From assembly GCA_026003895.1 (NCBI GenBank), contig BPIC01000002.1, positions 620,001-684,000 on the forward strand: a stretch of DNA of 64,000 bases, read 5' to 3'. Shown piece after piece: positions 45,863-54,944 of the stretch (positions are counted from its first letter, which is position 1; each line of letters begins with the position of its first letter). Made by a program: the position numbers and the translations under genes. This stretch comes from Dehalococcoidia bacterium. Lineage in GTDB: Bacteria > Chloroflexota > Dehalococcoidia > SpSt-223. Below the pieces are notes generated by a model. The model did not search any database, was not told the DNA's origin, and was given only the letters and a program-made list of their open reading frames with translations.

Positions 45863-46615
45863 ATGCGTATGAAATCTCGTGTCGTGCTCACCGTTTCGGC
45901 AGCCGCGCTCCTCGTCCTGACGTCGCCGTACTCTGGACTTGCTGGCTCTCGCGTTGGCGAATCCATCGCTCGAGTGGTTGAGCAAGCGCCGCCGGGAGTG
46001 TGCTACGGCGATGAGCAGATGACCTTTTGGCCGCAGTCGCCCATCGCCGGTCAGCCGACGACGGTGACCGTGACGTCGGCCCGTCCTTCCACAAATGTAG
46101 GTCTTCAGGGGCCGTGGAACCCGCAATTCGTTGGGGTTCAGCCGGGTGGCAAGGGCTATAACTGGTATTACCGTTTCACGCCGGACGCTCCCGGCCAATA
46201 CAACTTCAACTTCACGATCAATGGCTGGGTCTGCACGGCGAACGTGGTGAATGTCGTCGGCTCCGGTCCGCCCCCGCCGCCTCCTCCGCCTCCTCCTTCC
46301 GGTGGGAGCGGTGGCGGTGTGAACTACCAGATCGCCAACCCGACCGCGCTCAGTTCTGGGACAATGTCGATCAGCGTCAGCAACCAGAACTGCTCGGGGA
46401 ACCTGAACATCAGCATTATCGTCGCCGGTCCGCTGCAGGTCGGCGGGGCCACGGCGCGATCAGCCAACTTCACCCTTTACGGCTGCAATTGGCTGACCGT
46501 TCAATATCCTCAGCAATTCCCCGGTGCGGCGCCGCTTGCTGGCGGGCAATATCACGTCGAGATCACTGACCGACAGGGCAATGACTATGTCTCGACGTAC
46601 GTGCAGGTGCAGTGA
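45863..46615 (+). CDS. Secreted two-domain protein with polyproline linker
   Basis: A 250-residue exported protein: a signal peptide of about 27 residues, a first domain of about 90 residues, a linker of ten consecutive prolines (about 136-145) followed by S-G-G-S-G-G-G, and a second beta-rich domain. Cys pairs in each domain suggest disulfides. Both domains look like beta-sandwiches (for example Q-Y-N-F-N-F-T-I-N-G-W). I do not recognise a named family. Two starts are possible, 45863 and 45869; an AGAGG site favours the second. The stop overlaps the next start (TGATG), so the protein is co-made with a binding protein. Confidence 0.75.
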   Translation: MRMKSRVVLTVSAAALLVLTSPYSGLAGSRVGESIARVVEQAPPGVCYGDEQMTFWPQSPIAGQPTTVTVTSARPSTNVGLQGPWNPQFVGVQPGGKGYNWYYRFTPDAPGQYNFNFTINGWVCTANVVNVVGSGPPPPPPPPPPSGGSGGGVNYQIANPTALSSGTMSISVSNQNCSGNLNISIIVAGPLQVGGATARSANFTLYGCNWLTVQYPQQFPGAAPLAGGQYHVEITDRQGNDYVSTYVQVQ

Positions 46616-47925
46616 TGCGTGTCCTCCGTCGTCGCTTTGCTGGCCTCCTGCTCTCCGCTGTCGGCGTGGTCGCGCTCTTCGGCTCCATCGCCGCCCCAGG
46701 GGTGCAGGGCCAATCTGGCGCCGTGGTAACGATCGGCTTCCTCTACACGCGCGAGCCCAATGCCCCGGCGAGCACGCGCGCTGCTGCTGCAGATGCTGCC
46801 ACGCGCGAGCTGAACGAGTATTTCGCGCTGGTGGGGTCACCGACGAGGGTTCGCCTTGTCGCGCGAGACACTGGACGGGACCCCGGCCGCGCCGCGGCCG
46901 CCGTCCAAGAGCTGTATGCTCAGGGGGTCCGCGTGTTCGTGGGCCCGGAAACGAGCCAAGAAGTGCGCGCCGTCGAGCGCTTGCCCATTGCGAATGACAT
47001 CGTGCTCGTCAGCTATGCGAGCACCGCCCCGTCCCTCGCTGCCCGGACGGGCAATCTCTTTCGTCTCGCCCCGGACGATACCTATCAAGCCGAGGCGTTG
47101 GCCGCCTTGATGTGGGCGGATGGCGTTCGGGTCGTTATTCCGGTGTGGCGTGACGACGTGTATGGCAACGACCTCGTCGCGGAGATCCGCAGACGGTTCG
47201 CCGCGCTCGGCGGGGACGTGCTCCCGGGCGCTTCCTATGCGCCGAGTGGCGCGGATTTTGCTGGAATCGCTCGCGCAGTCGGGCAGGCCGCCGCCGCCGC
47301 GGTTCAGACTCACGGCCGCAACGCCGTCGCCGTCTACGCTGTCGGCTTTGGCGAAGTCGCCGATCTCATGCGAGCTGCCGACGGCGTCGCACCGCTTGGT
47401 GACGTCTGGTGGTACGGCAGCGACGGCACGGCCCTCGATCGGGCGATCGTGGCGGAGCCGCTGGCGGCCGCCTTCGCTTGGAGCACGGGTTATACCGCCG
47501 CACTGTACGGGGAGGACGTCTACGTTCAAGAGAGCCTTGATGTCGCCGAAGTGATCCGGCAACAGACAGGGATGGCTCCGGAACCATATGCGTTCACGGC
47601 CTACGACGCCGTGATGCTGGCTGGACTTGCGTCTGAACGAGCGGGCGCACGCGCAACCGCTGCGAGTCTCGCTGCCGCAATTCGGGAGACGGCCGCCGGC
47701 TTTTTCGGCGTCACCGGGCCGATGACGCTTAACGCCAACGGCGACCGGGTCGTCGGTTATTACGAGTTCTGGGCGGTCGAAGGGCGCGGCGGCGAGCTTG
47801 TGTGGTCACCTGTCGGCGAGTACACGTTCGAACCGGGCGCGGCCGGAACGGTCGATCGGACCCGTCCCCATCGAAGGCCCCGACTCCCGGTCGACACGCC
47901 TGCGTTGCCGCTGCCGTCCCGCTAG
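46615..47925 (+). CDS. Branched-chain amino acid-type ABC substrate-binding protein
   Basis: A 436-residue exported protein of the Peripla_BP_6 fold. After a hydrophobic signal, V-V-T-I-G-F-L-Y-T-R-E begins the first lobe; G-P-E-T-S-Q-E-V-R-A is the ligand-loop region; and V-V-I-P-V-W-R-D-D-V-Y-G-N-D-L is typical of LivJ-like proteins. The Lys/Glu pattern of the canonical amino acid site is not obvious, so the ligand is unknown. No permease or ATPase gene is in the window. It is translationally coupled to the secreted two-domain protein. Confidence 0.88.
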   Translation: MRVLRRRFAGLLLSAVGVVALFGSIAAPGVQGQSGAVVTIGFLYTREPNAPASTRAAAADAATRELNEYFALVGSPTRVRLVARDTGRDPGRAAAAVQELYAQGVRVFVGPETSQEVRAVERLPIANDIVLVSYASTAPSLAARTGNLFRLAPDDTYQAEALAALMWADGVRVVIPVWRDDVYGNDLVAEIRRRFAALGGDVLPGASYAPSGADFAGIARAVGQAAAAAVQTHGRNAVAVYAVGFGEVADLMRAADGVAPLGDVWWYGSDGTALDRAIVAEPLAAAFAWSTGYTAALYGEDVYVQESLDVAEVIRQQTGMAPEPYAFTAYDAVMLAGLASERAGARATAASLAAAIRETAAGFFGVTGPMTLNANGDRVVGYYEFWAVEGRGGELVWSPVGEYTFEPGAAGTVDRTRPHRRPRLPVDTPALPLPSR

Positions 47926-47948
47926 TCGCCGCGCCATCCGCGGAAGAT

Positions 47949-47988
47949 GAGGCCTCCGTCGGCGTGTCGGAGGCCTCGCTGTTTCTCG
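47949..47988 (+). terminator. Terminator between convergent genes
   Basis: A nine-base GAGGCCTCC stem, an 11-base loop and the perfect complement GGAGGCCTC lie between the convergent stops. A T-rich GCTGTTTCTC follows on the plus strand. It may act in both directions. Confidence 0.7.
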
Positions 47989-47996
47989 TCCAACCG

Positions 47997-49634
47997 CTAG
48001 CGTTCGCGGAGAGTGAATAACACGAAGATGATGCGTTCGTCCCGTTGCTGAATGTAGAGCTCGGGTCGGATCTTGCGGTTGTGGGCCTCGGCTGCAGCGG
48101 CAAAGTGCTCCCAACGTGGAAACACCGTGAACTTCTCGTCATGAAAGACGTAGAGTGTCCACGGGTCTTCAATGTAGCTGAGCAGCCAATCTTGCCAGTT
48201 CGGCGGCGGCGTCGGTCCGGTGTAGCCGAACAGCTCCGGCGGATTTACCTCACCTCGGCTGAGGTATTGGACCGACTTGGCGATCCCCCAGTCCATCGCA
48301 ACGGGGTTGTGTCCCTTCCATTCCACAAGGTAATCGGTCAGGTCATAAATCGAGTCTGAGTAGTTGGCGACGCCGCCGGTCCGGGCAAGAGCCGCGTGGT
48401 AGTCTCGGTCGACGGCAAGGTCGAGGGCGATGAGTACGCCAAGCGCTCCAACGGCGATCGCTGCCGTGACCACGCCAGCCGTCACAGCAAACCGCAGCCC
48501 AACGCGGACGAACCAGACCGCAGCGAGTGCGATCAGCGCGTGGGGCAACGGGTAAAGGATGTAAAAGTGAGTGGGACCGAGCCCTGAGACAGTGACGGTG
48601 CTTTGGAGGACAATCCCGACAATCATGAGGACGAGAAAGGCCGGCTGCCGCCAGCGGGTCCGTGCCTCAGGGTTCAGCAGGAGCGCCAGCCCAATTACAC
48701 CGAGTGCTGCCACAACGATCGTTGGGTAAAACGGGTTCAAGAACTGCTGACCGAAATACCAGAAGTGTTCGCCTCGCAGATACACCCAGAATGCGTCGAT
48801 GCGGGTGAGGAGGTTCGGGAGGAAGGCACGATTGTCTACCCCGTAGCTCGTCGTCACGGCGTTCTGGGTGAGCACCTCGATCGTCCCTTGGGTCTGCAGG
48901 TTGTAGAGAACGATCAAGCTTGCGCCGGCAAGAAATGCCGGAACGGCGACGACGAGCGCGGGAAGATCCCTCCAGCGAACAAGAGGGCGTCGGCTCAAAA
49001 TCGGCGGGCGGAGGATCAGCGCCGTGACGATAAGCGCCCCGATATACCACAGGAACAACAGCTTGATTGACACGCCGAGCCCCAGCAGGAACGCCGCCGG
49101 GACGATTCGCCAACTCCCGCCTCCCCGCCACCAGCCAATGCCAAGCCACGTTGCGCCAACCGAACAGACCGTCATCAACGACGACACATGGATCCCTTGC
49201 CGAGTCCAAAAGACGAAGGACGGATGGATGGCGACAAGCCAGACCGCGATCACCGCGACCGCCGGACCAACGGCGGCACGCAGCATTCCCCAGGAGAGCA
49301 AAAGCGTGAGGACGCCGCCGGCTATCGGTGCTGCCCGGACCGCCTCGGGAGTCACCCCCAGCCAGAGAATCATCGGCACGATGGCGTAGGTCGACACCGC
49401 GCCGACGTACTCCATGACCATCAGAGGCCAGGTTCGGCCGAACAGTTCGACCCCCGCCCCACGGGAGAGCTCGACCGGTTGCCCAAGCACGATTTGCATG
49501 GCCGGCACGGCATCCGCTGCTTCGTCGTAATAGAGGCCGGGAAGGCTCAATTGATGGGTTGCCAACAGGAAAAAGGTCACAACGGCGCAAACGACAAGAA
49601 CCAGTTCGCCAAGCACCAGAAGGACAGTCGTCAT
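47997..49634 (-). CDS. GT-C-like polytopic membrane protein (GT39/ArnT-like)
   Basis: A 545-residue protein with some ten helices and a soluble C-terminal tail. The first loop has L-S-L-P-G-L-Y-Y-D-E-A-A-D-A-V-P, whose D-E resembles the catalytic loop of dolichyl or polyprenyl-phosphate sugar transferases, and Q-G-I-H-V-S-S-L-M-T follows as in such proteins. The frame is open upstream of the ATG at 49634, but there is no ribosome site anywhere, so the start is tentative. It follows the glycosidase-like gene by 107 bases on the same strand. Confidence 0.75.
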   Translation of the reverse strand: MTTVLLVLGELVLVVCAVVTFFLLATHQLSLPGLYYDEAADAVPAMQIVLGQPVELSRGAGVELFGRTWPLMVMEYVGAVSTYAIVPMILWLGVTPEAVRAAPIAGGVLTLLLSWGMLRAAVGPAVAVIAVWLVAIHPSFVFWTRQGIHVSSLMTVCSVGATWLGIGWWRGGGSWRIVPAAFLLGLGVSIKLLFLWYIGALIVTALILRPPILSRRPLVRWRDLPALVVAVPAFLAGASLIVLYNLQTQGTIEVLTQNAVTTSYGVDNRAFLPNLLTRIDAFWVYLRGEHFWYFGQQFLNPFYPTIVVAALGVIGLALLLNPEARTRWRQPAFLVLMIVGIVLQSTVTVSGLGPTHFYILYPLPHALIALAAVWFVRVGLRFAVTAGVVTAAIAVGALGVLIALDLAVDRDYHAALARTGGVANYSDSIYDLTDYLVEWKGHNPVAMDWGIAKSVQYLSRGEVNPPELFGYTGPTPPPNWQDWLLSYIEDPWTLYVFHDEKFTVFPRWEHFAAAAEAHNRKIRPELYIQQRDERIIFVLFTLRER

Positions 49635-49741
49635 GGGCGCCCGAGTCCGGCGCTGACTCTCTGCCGGGCCCGGGTGCCGGGGCACGCCGATGCGCCGCGT
49701 AGGAAGGACAGCCGCGGATGCGGCCGCTTGGCGGCCGACCG

Positions 49742-51409
49742 TCACCGCCTCGGCCGTCGGAGGAAGGAGGCGGCGAGCCCGACGAGGCCGAGCGCCGCCA
49801 GCCCAAGCTGGACGAAGAATGGCCAAACATTGAGCTGCGTTTGGCCAACCTGAATGGCGTCGATCGCCACTTCACCCGCGGAATCGCCTGAGCCGAGGAC
49901 GGTAAGCTGCAGGCTATGCGGACCGGGCCCGAGTCCGCGGGCGATCGGCACCGTTTCATACTCGATGCTCGGTGCGCTGAAGTCGAGCACGGCACGCCGA
50001 CCTTGGAACGACCATCCCGCCGGATCGGCGCCATCGATCTTCACCTGCGCGAGACCCCCGGAGGGGCTGCGCCGGACGACCAGCGAGATTTCGCCACCGT
50101 AGAACGAAAACGTGAACGTACTTCCGGGTTGATCGGTCATGACGTAGCCACCGGCCTCAGCGTCCTCAGCGCGTCGATACCGCCAGTTTCCGCGCGCGTC
50201 AACGCCGCCACTCGTTTCTTGATGGCGCCCCGGCGGAACAACGTGCAGGCCGGCCGCCAGGTGCTTGAGTCCGTGGTAGACGAGGCGAGGCGTGAAGTCC
50301 ACGTCCACGACACGGAAATAGTAGTCCGCCCGATCTGCCGGCGAGATGTCACCGACCTGCCGGAAATACCACAGGTTGATGACTCCAACCCAGTCCCAAG
50401 AGCGTGCTAACCGGATGGCGTCGACGGTGTACTCGGCCTGTTTCTCTTCGGTAACGCGCCCCCAATACAGTTTGCTCTCCGGGAAGCTGGCTGGAGCGGC
50501 ATTCCAGCCCAGCTCGTTCAGCCAAATCGGCTTCTTGGCATCGCCCCGCTCCACCATCTTTTCCCGAAGATAGACAACCCGCTGGAAGTTCAAGACATCC
50601 GGTCGCGGCGGATCGCTTGGCGGACGCTCGAAACCGTAGGCGTTGGCAAAGAGGATATCGAACGCAGCGCTAGCACCAGCGCGATACATCCCCTCAAGAA
50701 AGTCAACCTCGGTCAGTGCTCGCTCGGACCGTTCGACAGTTTGAGCGAGCGGCGCGGCGATGACGAGCGCATCAGGGTCGGCAGCGCGGATCGCAGCGGC
50801 AGCGGCTTTCAACAGCTCCGTGTAAGCAGCGGGGTCGGGACGGCGGCCGCCCCACTCGGCAGCGAGGTTGGGCTCGTTCCAGATCTGATAGTGCTGAATG
50901 CGGCCGCGATACCGCTTCGCGACCTCGCCGACAAAGTTAGCGTAGTCGGCGATCGCGACGAGCGGGGTGCCGCGGTCGCCCGCCTGGCCAGGTTGGGCGA
51001 GTGCCCACTCGGGCGGTTTGTCGAGCCGCGCGATCAGTCGGATGTTGTATTTTTCAACGAGCGCCACGATTTCGTCGTACTTTTCCCACGAGCTCTTCCG
51101 GTACCGATCGTCGTAATAGCGCCCCTTGCGCGGCTCAATCTCTTGCCAGGGGAACATAACCTTTGCCCAACCGATCCCGGCTTCTCGGGCCATCTTGACC
51201 GTCTGCTCACGCTTCCACGGCTCAACCTCGCGCTCGAGGAAAAACGTTGCGCCAAGGGGGTTGACGTCGGTGCCAGCGACGCTGCGTAGCGGAGCCGAAG
51301 TGACGGTTGCCGTCGTCCAAGGGCTGGGGGCAAGCATGATCCCAAGGACAGCGAACGCTGTCAGCCCGAGACAGCCAAGGCGGAAAAGCAATCGGCGCGA
51401 AAGGCGCAC
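49742..51409 (-). CDS. Membrane-anchored glycoside hydrolase-like protein (clan GH-A)
   Basis: A 555-residue protein: a signal or anchor helix (about 10-27), a TIM barrel (about 50-380), a beta-rich C-terminal domain with an S-F-Y-G-G-E-I-S-L-V-V stretch, and a final membrane helix (about 527-549). The acid/base is Glu179 in I-W-N-E-P-N and the nucleophile is probably Glu299 in W-L-N-E-L-G-W, the pair seen in clan GH-A enzymes such as GH39 and GH5. It should act outside the cell on a glycan, perhaps the one built by neighbours. The start is a GTG; a TATACT box lies 58 bases upstream. Confidence 0.85.
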   Translation of the reverse strand: MRLSRRLLFRLGCLGLTAFAVLGIMLAPSPWTTATVTSAPLRSVAGTDVNPLGATFFLEREVEPWKREQTVKMAREAGIGWAKVMFPWQEIEPRKGRYYDDRYRKSSWEKYDEIVALVEKYNIRLIARLDKPPEWALAQPGQAGDRGTPLVAIADYANFVGEVAKRYRGRIQHYQIWNEPNLAAEWGGRRPDPAAYTELLKAAAAAIRAADPDALVIAAPLAQTVERSERALTEVDFLEGMYRAGASAAFDILFANAYGFERPPSDPPRPDVLNFQRVVYLREKMVERGDAKKPIWLNELGWNAAPASFPESKLYWGRVTEEKQAEYTVDAIRLARSWDWVGVINLWYFRQVGDISPADRADYYFRVVDVDFTPRLVYHGLKHLAAGLHVVPPGRHQETSGGVDARGNWRYRRAEDAEAGGYVMTDQPGSTFTFSFYGGEISLVVRRSPSGGLAQVKIDGADPAGWSFQGRRAVLDFSAPSIEYETVPIARGLGPGPHSLQLTVLGSGDSAGEVAIDAIQVGQTQLNVWPFFVQLGLAALGLVGLAASFLRRPRR

Positions 51410-51466
51410 GCGTCGTTCCTGCTGCGGCCCGTGGGTCGCCGAATGGTCGCTAGGCCAGCTGAGCGG

Positions 51467-51472
51467 CAGTAT
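51467..51472 (-). promoter_or_regulatory. -10 element TATACT upstream of glycosidase-like gene
   Basis: TATACT on the minus strand lies 57 bases before the GTG at 51409. There is a possible GGA-type ribosome site, so this gene is leadered. Confidence 0.4.
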
Positions 51473-52033
51473 AGCAGGCGAGACGGCAGCGAACCATCCG
51501 CTTGGGATGGCTCAACGCTATTCCATCGCCTCGAACGCTCCACTATCACCAGCGGCGTCGTTCTCTCCACGTGCGATGGCGTGCGAGGACTAGGGTTACA
51601 GATAGAGCATGCTGCCGAGCACGGATGGCTTGCTCATCGCTCTTCTCATAGTGCTCCGGCCGAGATTGGAGCAGTTCGTGGACTTGGAAATGGTGTCGGC
51701 GCGGAGAACCCGGCGACCCCATCGGTAAATGGTCGATAGTGCTGAAAGCTGCGCCGGTACCCGGTTTGAGGGTCGTTGTCTCCTTCTGGTCCGCCGAGTG
51801 GTGAACGCATCACCAAGGCTGCTCTGATTCTCGGAGCCACCGGTCAATCGCAGGACAGCCGACCGATCCTGCGACAAGCGCCTCCCGAGTACCCGTTAGG
51901 AAGCGCTGCTTACAAGAGGGCGCTGCCACGCTTCATTTCCTCGCGCCAGTTTGCGCCCGGCGGATCGCTCGGATATCACGCACTTGCCGAGGACAGCGCT
52001 ATGATTGCGTGAGAGCGCGTGGGGAGGGACGTG
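51473..52033. other. Intergenic region, about 560 bp
   Basis: Apart from the small frame above, no gene is convincing. A TATGAT box near 51999 and a GGGAGGG site belong to the methyltransferase at 52034. Confidence 0.4.
51609..51728 (+). CDS. Possible 39-residue small membrane protein
   Basis: A short frame M-L-P-S-T-D-G-L-L-I-A-L-L-I-V-L followed by a basic end. It has one hydrophobic helix and an ATG, but neither a ribosome site nor a clear -10 box. It lies in a 600-base gap between the glycosidase-like and methyltransferase genes. It may be chance. Confidence 0.2.
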   Translation: MLPSTDGLLIALLIVLRPRLEQFVDLEMVSARRTRRPHR

Positions 52034-53098
52034 ATGCGAACGCCGAACTGGGTCGGTCCAGAAGCGCAGCTCGTGCAGAATGAGCGTGCCGTGCTCGACT
52101 TCATTCAGGAGATCAAACGGACCGAATCGAGCCACCGCGGGGTGTTGGTCAAGGAGGACTACGCTGCTCGCGAAGCCGCTTGGACTGCCGCTCACGGTCG
52201 GCCACCCGCGACGCTCGAGGAAGTCGCCGAGGTGGTCGGCGATTCCCCCACGTGGCGCTTTGACCGGGCGCTGTGGCGGTTTACTCAAGAGTACATGTAC
52301 AACCGGATCCGCGAGAACCTCGTAGGAATGCAGGAGGCGCTTGCGGCGTATCTCGATTCGCCGACGCCCGACGCGCCGGGCACGCTAGCGCTCGACCCGT
52401 CGCTTGAGATGCCGTGGTACTTTACGGCCGATTTTCACGTTCAGCCGGGCGGAATGTGGAAAGACGCTTTGGTCCCCTACGTCACCGTCATCAGCAATGA
52501 CATCTTCTCCGGCGGACGAAGTGTCAACTATGAGTTTCAGGCGAACGCCGCTCGCGCAATTCCCGACGGTGACTATGAGCGCATTCTCGATCTCGGCTGC
52601 GGGTTCAAGAGCACCTTCGTCTTGAAAGAGCGCTGGCCGAACGCCGAGGTTTACGGGATCGATCTGTCTGCGCCGCTGTTGAAATACGCCCACAAACTCG
52701 CGGCGAAGAAGGGGCTTGCGATCCACTTTTCACAGCAGAACGCCGAACACACCAACTTTCCCGATGCCTTCTTCGATGTGGTCTATTCGACCATCTTGTT
52801 CCACGAGATTCCGGATGATGCGGCACGAAACGTGATCGCGGAAGGCTATCGTCTGCTCAAGCCCGGTGGCTGGTTTGTCATCGAGGATTCGCCAACCTAT
52901 GACCGGGTGGATCCCTTCAGTGCTTACCTGAGCGACTGGAACACCGAAAACAACGTCGAACCCTTCTGGCGGCAGGCGAGTCAGCGCGACTATCCGGCGT
53001 TGCTTCGCGAAGCGGGATTTTCGTTCGTCTGGGATCCCCGGGAAGGCAGCACGGCGCCGGGCGCGCTTGGGCCCCGGATCAACAAGGCGCGGAAATAG
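52034..53098 (+). CDS. SAM-dependent methyltransferase (class I)
   Basis: A 354-residue protein. The N-terminal 180 residues have no recognised domain and are helical. The methyltransferase domain has motif I I-L-D-L-G-C-G-F-K-S, then V-Y-G-I-D-L-S, D-V-V-Y-S-T-I-L-F-H-E-I, and L-K-P-G-G-W-F-V-I-E-D. It is a class I enzyme and probably acts on a small molecule or a polyketide-like substrate. The ATG at 52034 lies eight bases after GGGAGGG; an upstream in-frame GTG at 52019 is less likely. It has no clear operon partner. Confidence 0.85.
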   Translation: MRTPNWVGPEAQLVQNERAVLDFIQEIKRTESSHRGVLVKEDYAAREAAWTAAHGRPPATLEEVAEVVGDSPTWRFDRALWRFTQEYMYNRIRENLVGMQEALAAYLDSPTPDAPGTLALDPSLEMPWYFTADFHVQPGGMWKDALVPYVTVISNDIFSGGRSVNYEFQANAARAIPDGDYERILDLGCGFKSTFVLKERWPNAEVYGIDLSAPLLKYAHKLAAKKGLAIHFSQQNAEHTNFPDAFFDVVYSTILFHEIPDDAARNVIAEGYRLLKPGGWFVIEDSPTYDRVDPFSAYLSDWNTENNVEPFWRQASQRDYPALLREAGFSFVWDPREGSTAPGALGPRINKARK

Positions 53099-53601
53099 GC
53101 GGCTTCACCCCGTAAGCAAGCTGAGAGCGCCGGCCCGGACCTCGCCTCAGACATAAGCCATCGTGCATCGGCTCTTCGACGGCCTTTGCGCCGTTCGGTC
53201 GTCTCCAATCTCGGCCTGGCTCCGGCGGTTCTTGTCCGACGCCGGCAACCAGCGCGTCGGTCCACCGCGTGGCGGGATAACGCTCGCGCCTGTCCGAGTC
53301 GAATGAGAACGATTCCTCGGCGAACGTGCTCGCGAGAACGTCCACGCAAGCGCAATTTCGATCGTGCCATGTGCCCTTGACCCAATCGTCAGCCGATCGC
53401 ACGGCGTGGCACCACTGGCCGAATGGCCTCAATGGTTCAGGTGCCTCGGAGCGGCGCGAGCTGCCATGCCAAGGGGCGCGGCTAGCTCGAGGCAGCTCCT
53501 CGATTGGCTGCCGCCTTCCGGTCTGCGGCACAGCGGGTCCGAGGCTTCCATCCTCGGTTGTGTTGCGACGGGTGGCGAGCTGTCCCTCATGAAACGAGTC
53601 G
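53099..53601. other. Intergenic region, about 500 bp
   Basis: No convincing ORF, RNA or repeat was seen. It ends in the TATACT promoter of the MFS gene. Confidence 0.4.
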
Positions 53602-53607
53602 TATACT
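53602..53607 (+). promoter_or_regulatory. -10 element TATACT, leaderless promoter of MFS gene
   Basis: TATACT ends six bases before the ATG at 53614. There is no ribosome site. Confidence 0.55.
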
Positions 53608-53613
53608 GTTCCC

Positions 53614-54930
53614 ATGCCCCAACAACCGGCTGGGCGGCGCGAGCTGACGATGGTCTCCGCTCCCGGCCGCTGGCGTACCTTCGCCGCGCTGCAAGACCCG
53701 AGCTTCCGTTGGTTGCTGATCGGGCTCGTCTGCTCGTTTCTCTCGCTGATGATGCAGAACCTGACCCGCGGCTACCTTGCGTACCAACTCACTGGCTCAA
53801 GCGCCTCAATTGGGCTCGTGCTCGTCGCTTGGGGCGTGCCCATGATGGCCCTCGGGCTGGTTGCCGGAGTCGTGGCCGACCGGGTACCGAAGCGCAATGT
53901 CCTTCTTGGTACCCAATCCACTCTGGGCGTGAGCGCCCTCGTCACGGCGCTTCTTGTTCAACTCGGTGTGATCGAATTCTGGCACTTGGTCGTCGTCGGG
54001 TTTGTGCAGGGCGTTGCGTTTGGCTTCAACGTTCCGACCCGGCAGGCGATCGTCCCAGAGGTCGTGCCCAAAGAGCGCCTCGCGAATGCCGTCGCCCTCG
54101 TCAACGCCGGCTCGAGCCTCGCCAATATTGCCGGCGCACCCGTCGCCGGCGTGATCATCGCCATCCCATTCCTCGGCATCGCGGGTTCGCTCTACATCAG
54201 CGCGGCCCTGTATCTCGTCGTCTTGTTTATGTACAGTCATGTCCCTGCCACGCGGCCGAACGCGAAGAGCCGCGCCTCGTTTGTCGCCGATCTTTCAGCG
54301 GGATTCCAGTACGTTGCTGGTTCGAAGCTCATTCCGCTCTTGCTCGTCATGGGGTATGTCCCGTGGGTGATCGCCCAGCCCTATCAACAACTGTTGCCGG
54401 CGTTTGCAGCCGGCGTCTTGGAGGTCGGTTCGGAGGGGCTTGGCTTGCTGATGGGCGCGACGGGAGTCGGGGCGCTCGCAGGATCGCTCTTCGTCGCGAC
54501 CGCGGCGACGTCGAGCAACAAGCGCCGGATCCAGCTAGCGGCCGGCTTCGTCTTTGCCGGCTCGTTGCTGCTCTTCGGACTCTCGCCTTGGTATTGGGCT
54601 TCCCTGATTCTCCTCTTCTTGTGTGGGGGCGCAGCCAACGCCTACATGGCGCTTAATCAGACTCTCATTGCCGAGCACACCGCGCCGGGCTACTTCGGCC
54701 GGGTCTTATCGGTTTCGAGCCTCTTCTCCGCGGTCGGTCCAATCGCCGTGCTCCCCTACGGATGGTGTATGGACACCCTCGGGATGCGCCAGACCGTCAC
54801 GGGAAGTGCGACGGTGGTCCTGATTTTCCTCATCACCGCGGCCTTGCTCCGGCCCGACTTGCGACAATCCGACAAATCGACGCTATCATCCCCAGAGGCA
54901 ACTCCCTATCCGGCGGAGGCCCGCCGCTAA
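53614..54930 (+). CDS. MFS transporter (EntS/MFS_3-like)
   Basis: A 438-residue protein with twelve helices. The conserved loop between helices 2 and 3, G-L-V-A-G-V-V-A-D-R-V-P-K-R-N, is the MFS signature, and a matching R-Q-A-I-V-P-E-V-V-P-K-E-R-L-A-N-A stretch occurs in the exporter-type (MFS_3) subgroup. It probably exports a small molecule, substrate unknown. The start is leaderless, and the Rieske gene follows after 14 bases, probably in the same transcript. Confidence 0.92.
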   Translation: MPQQPAGRRELTMVSAPGRWRTFAALQDPSFRWLLIGLVCSFLSLMMQNLTRGYLAYQLTGSSASIGLVLVAWGVPMMALGLVAGVVADRVPKRNVLLGTQSTLGVSALVTALLVQLGVIEFWHLVVVGFVQGVAFGFNVPTRQAIVPEVVPKERLANAVALVNAGSSLANIAGAPVAGVIIAIPFLGIAGSLYISAALYLVVLFMYSHVPATRPNAKSRASFVADLSAGFQYVAGSKLIPLLLVMGYVPWVIAQPYQQLLPAFAAGVLEVGSEGLGLLMGATGVGALAGSLFVATAATSSNKRRIQLAAGFVFAGSLLLFGLSPWYWASLILLFLCGGAANAYMALNQTLIAEHTAPGYFGRVLSVSSLFSAVGPIAVLPYGWCMDTLGMRQTVTGSATVVLIFLITAALLRPDLRQSDKSTLSSPEATPYPAEARR

Positions 54931-54944
54931 ACCGAAAGGACGCC

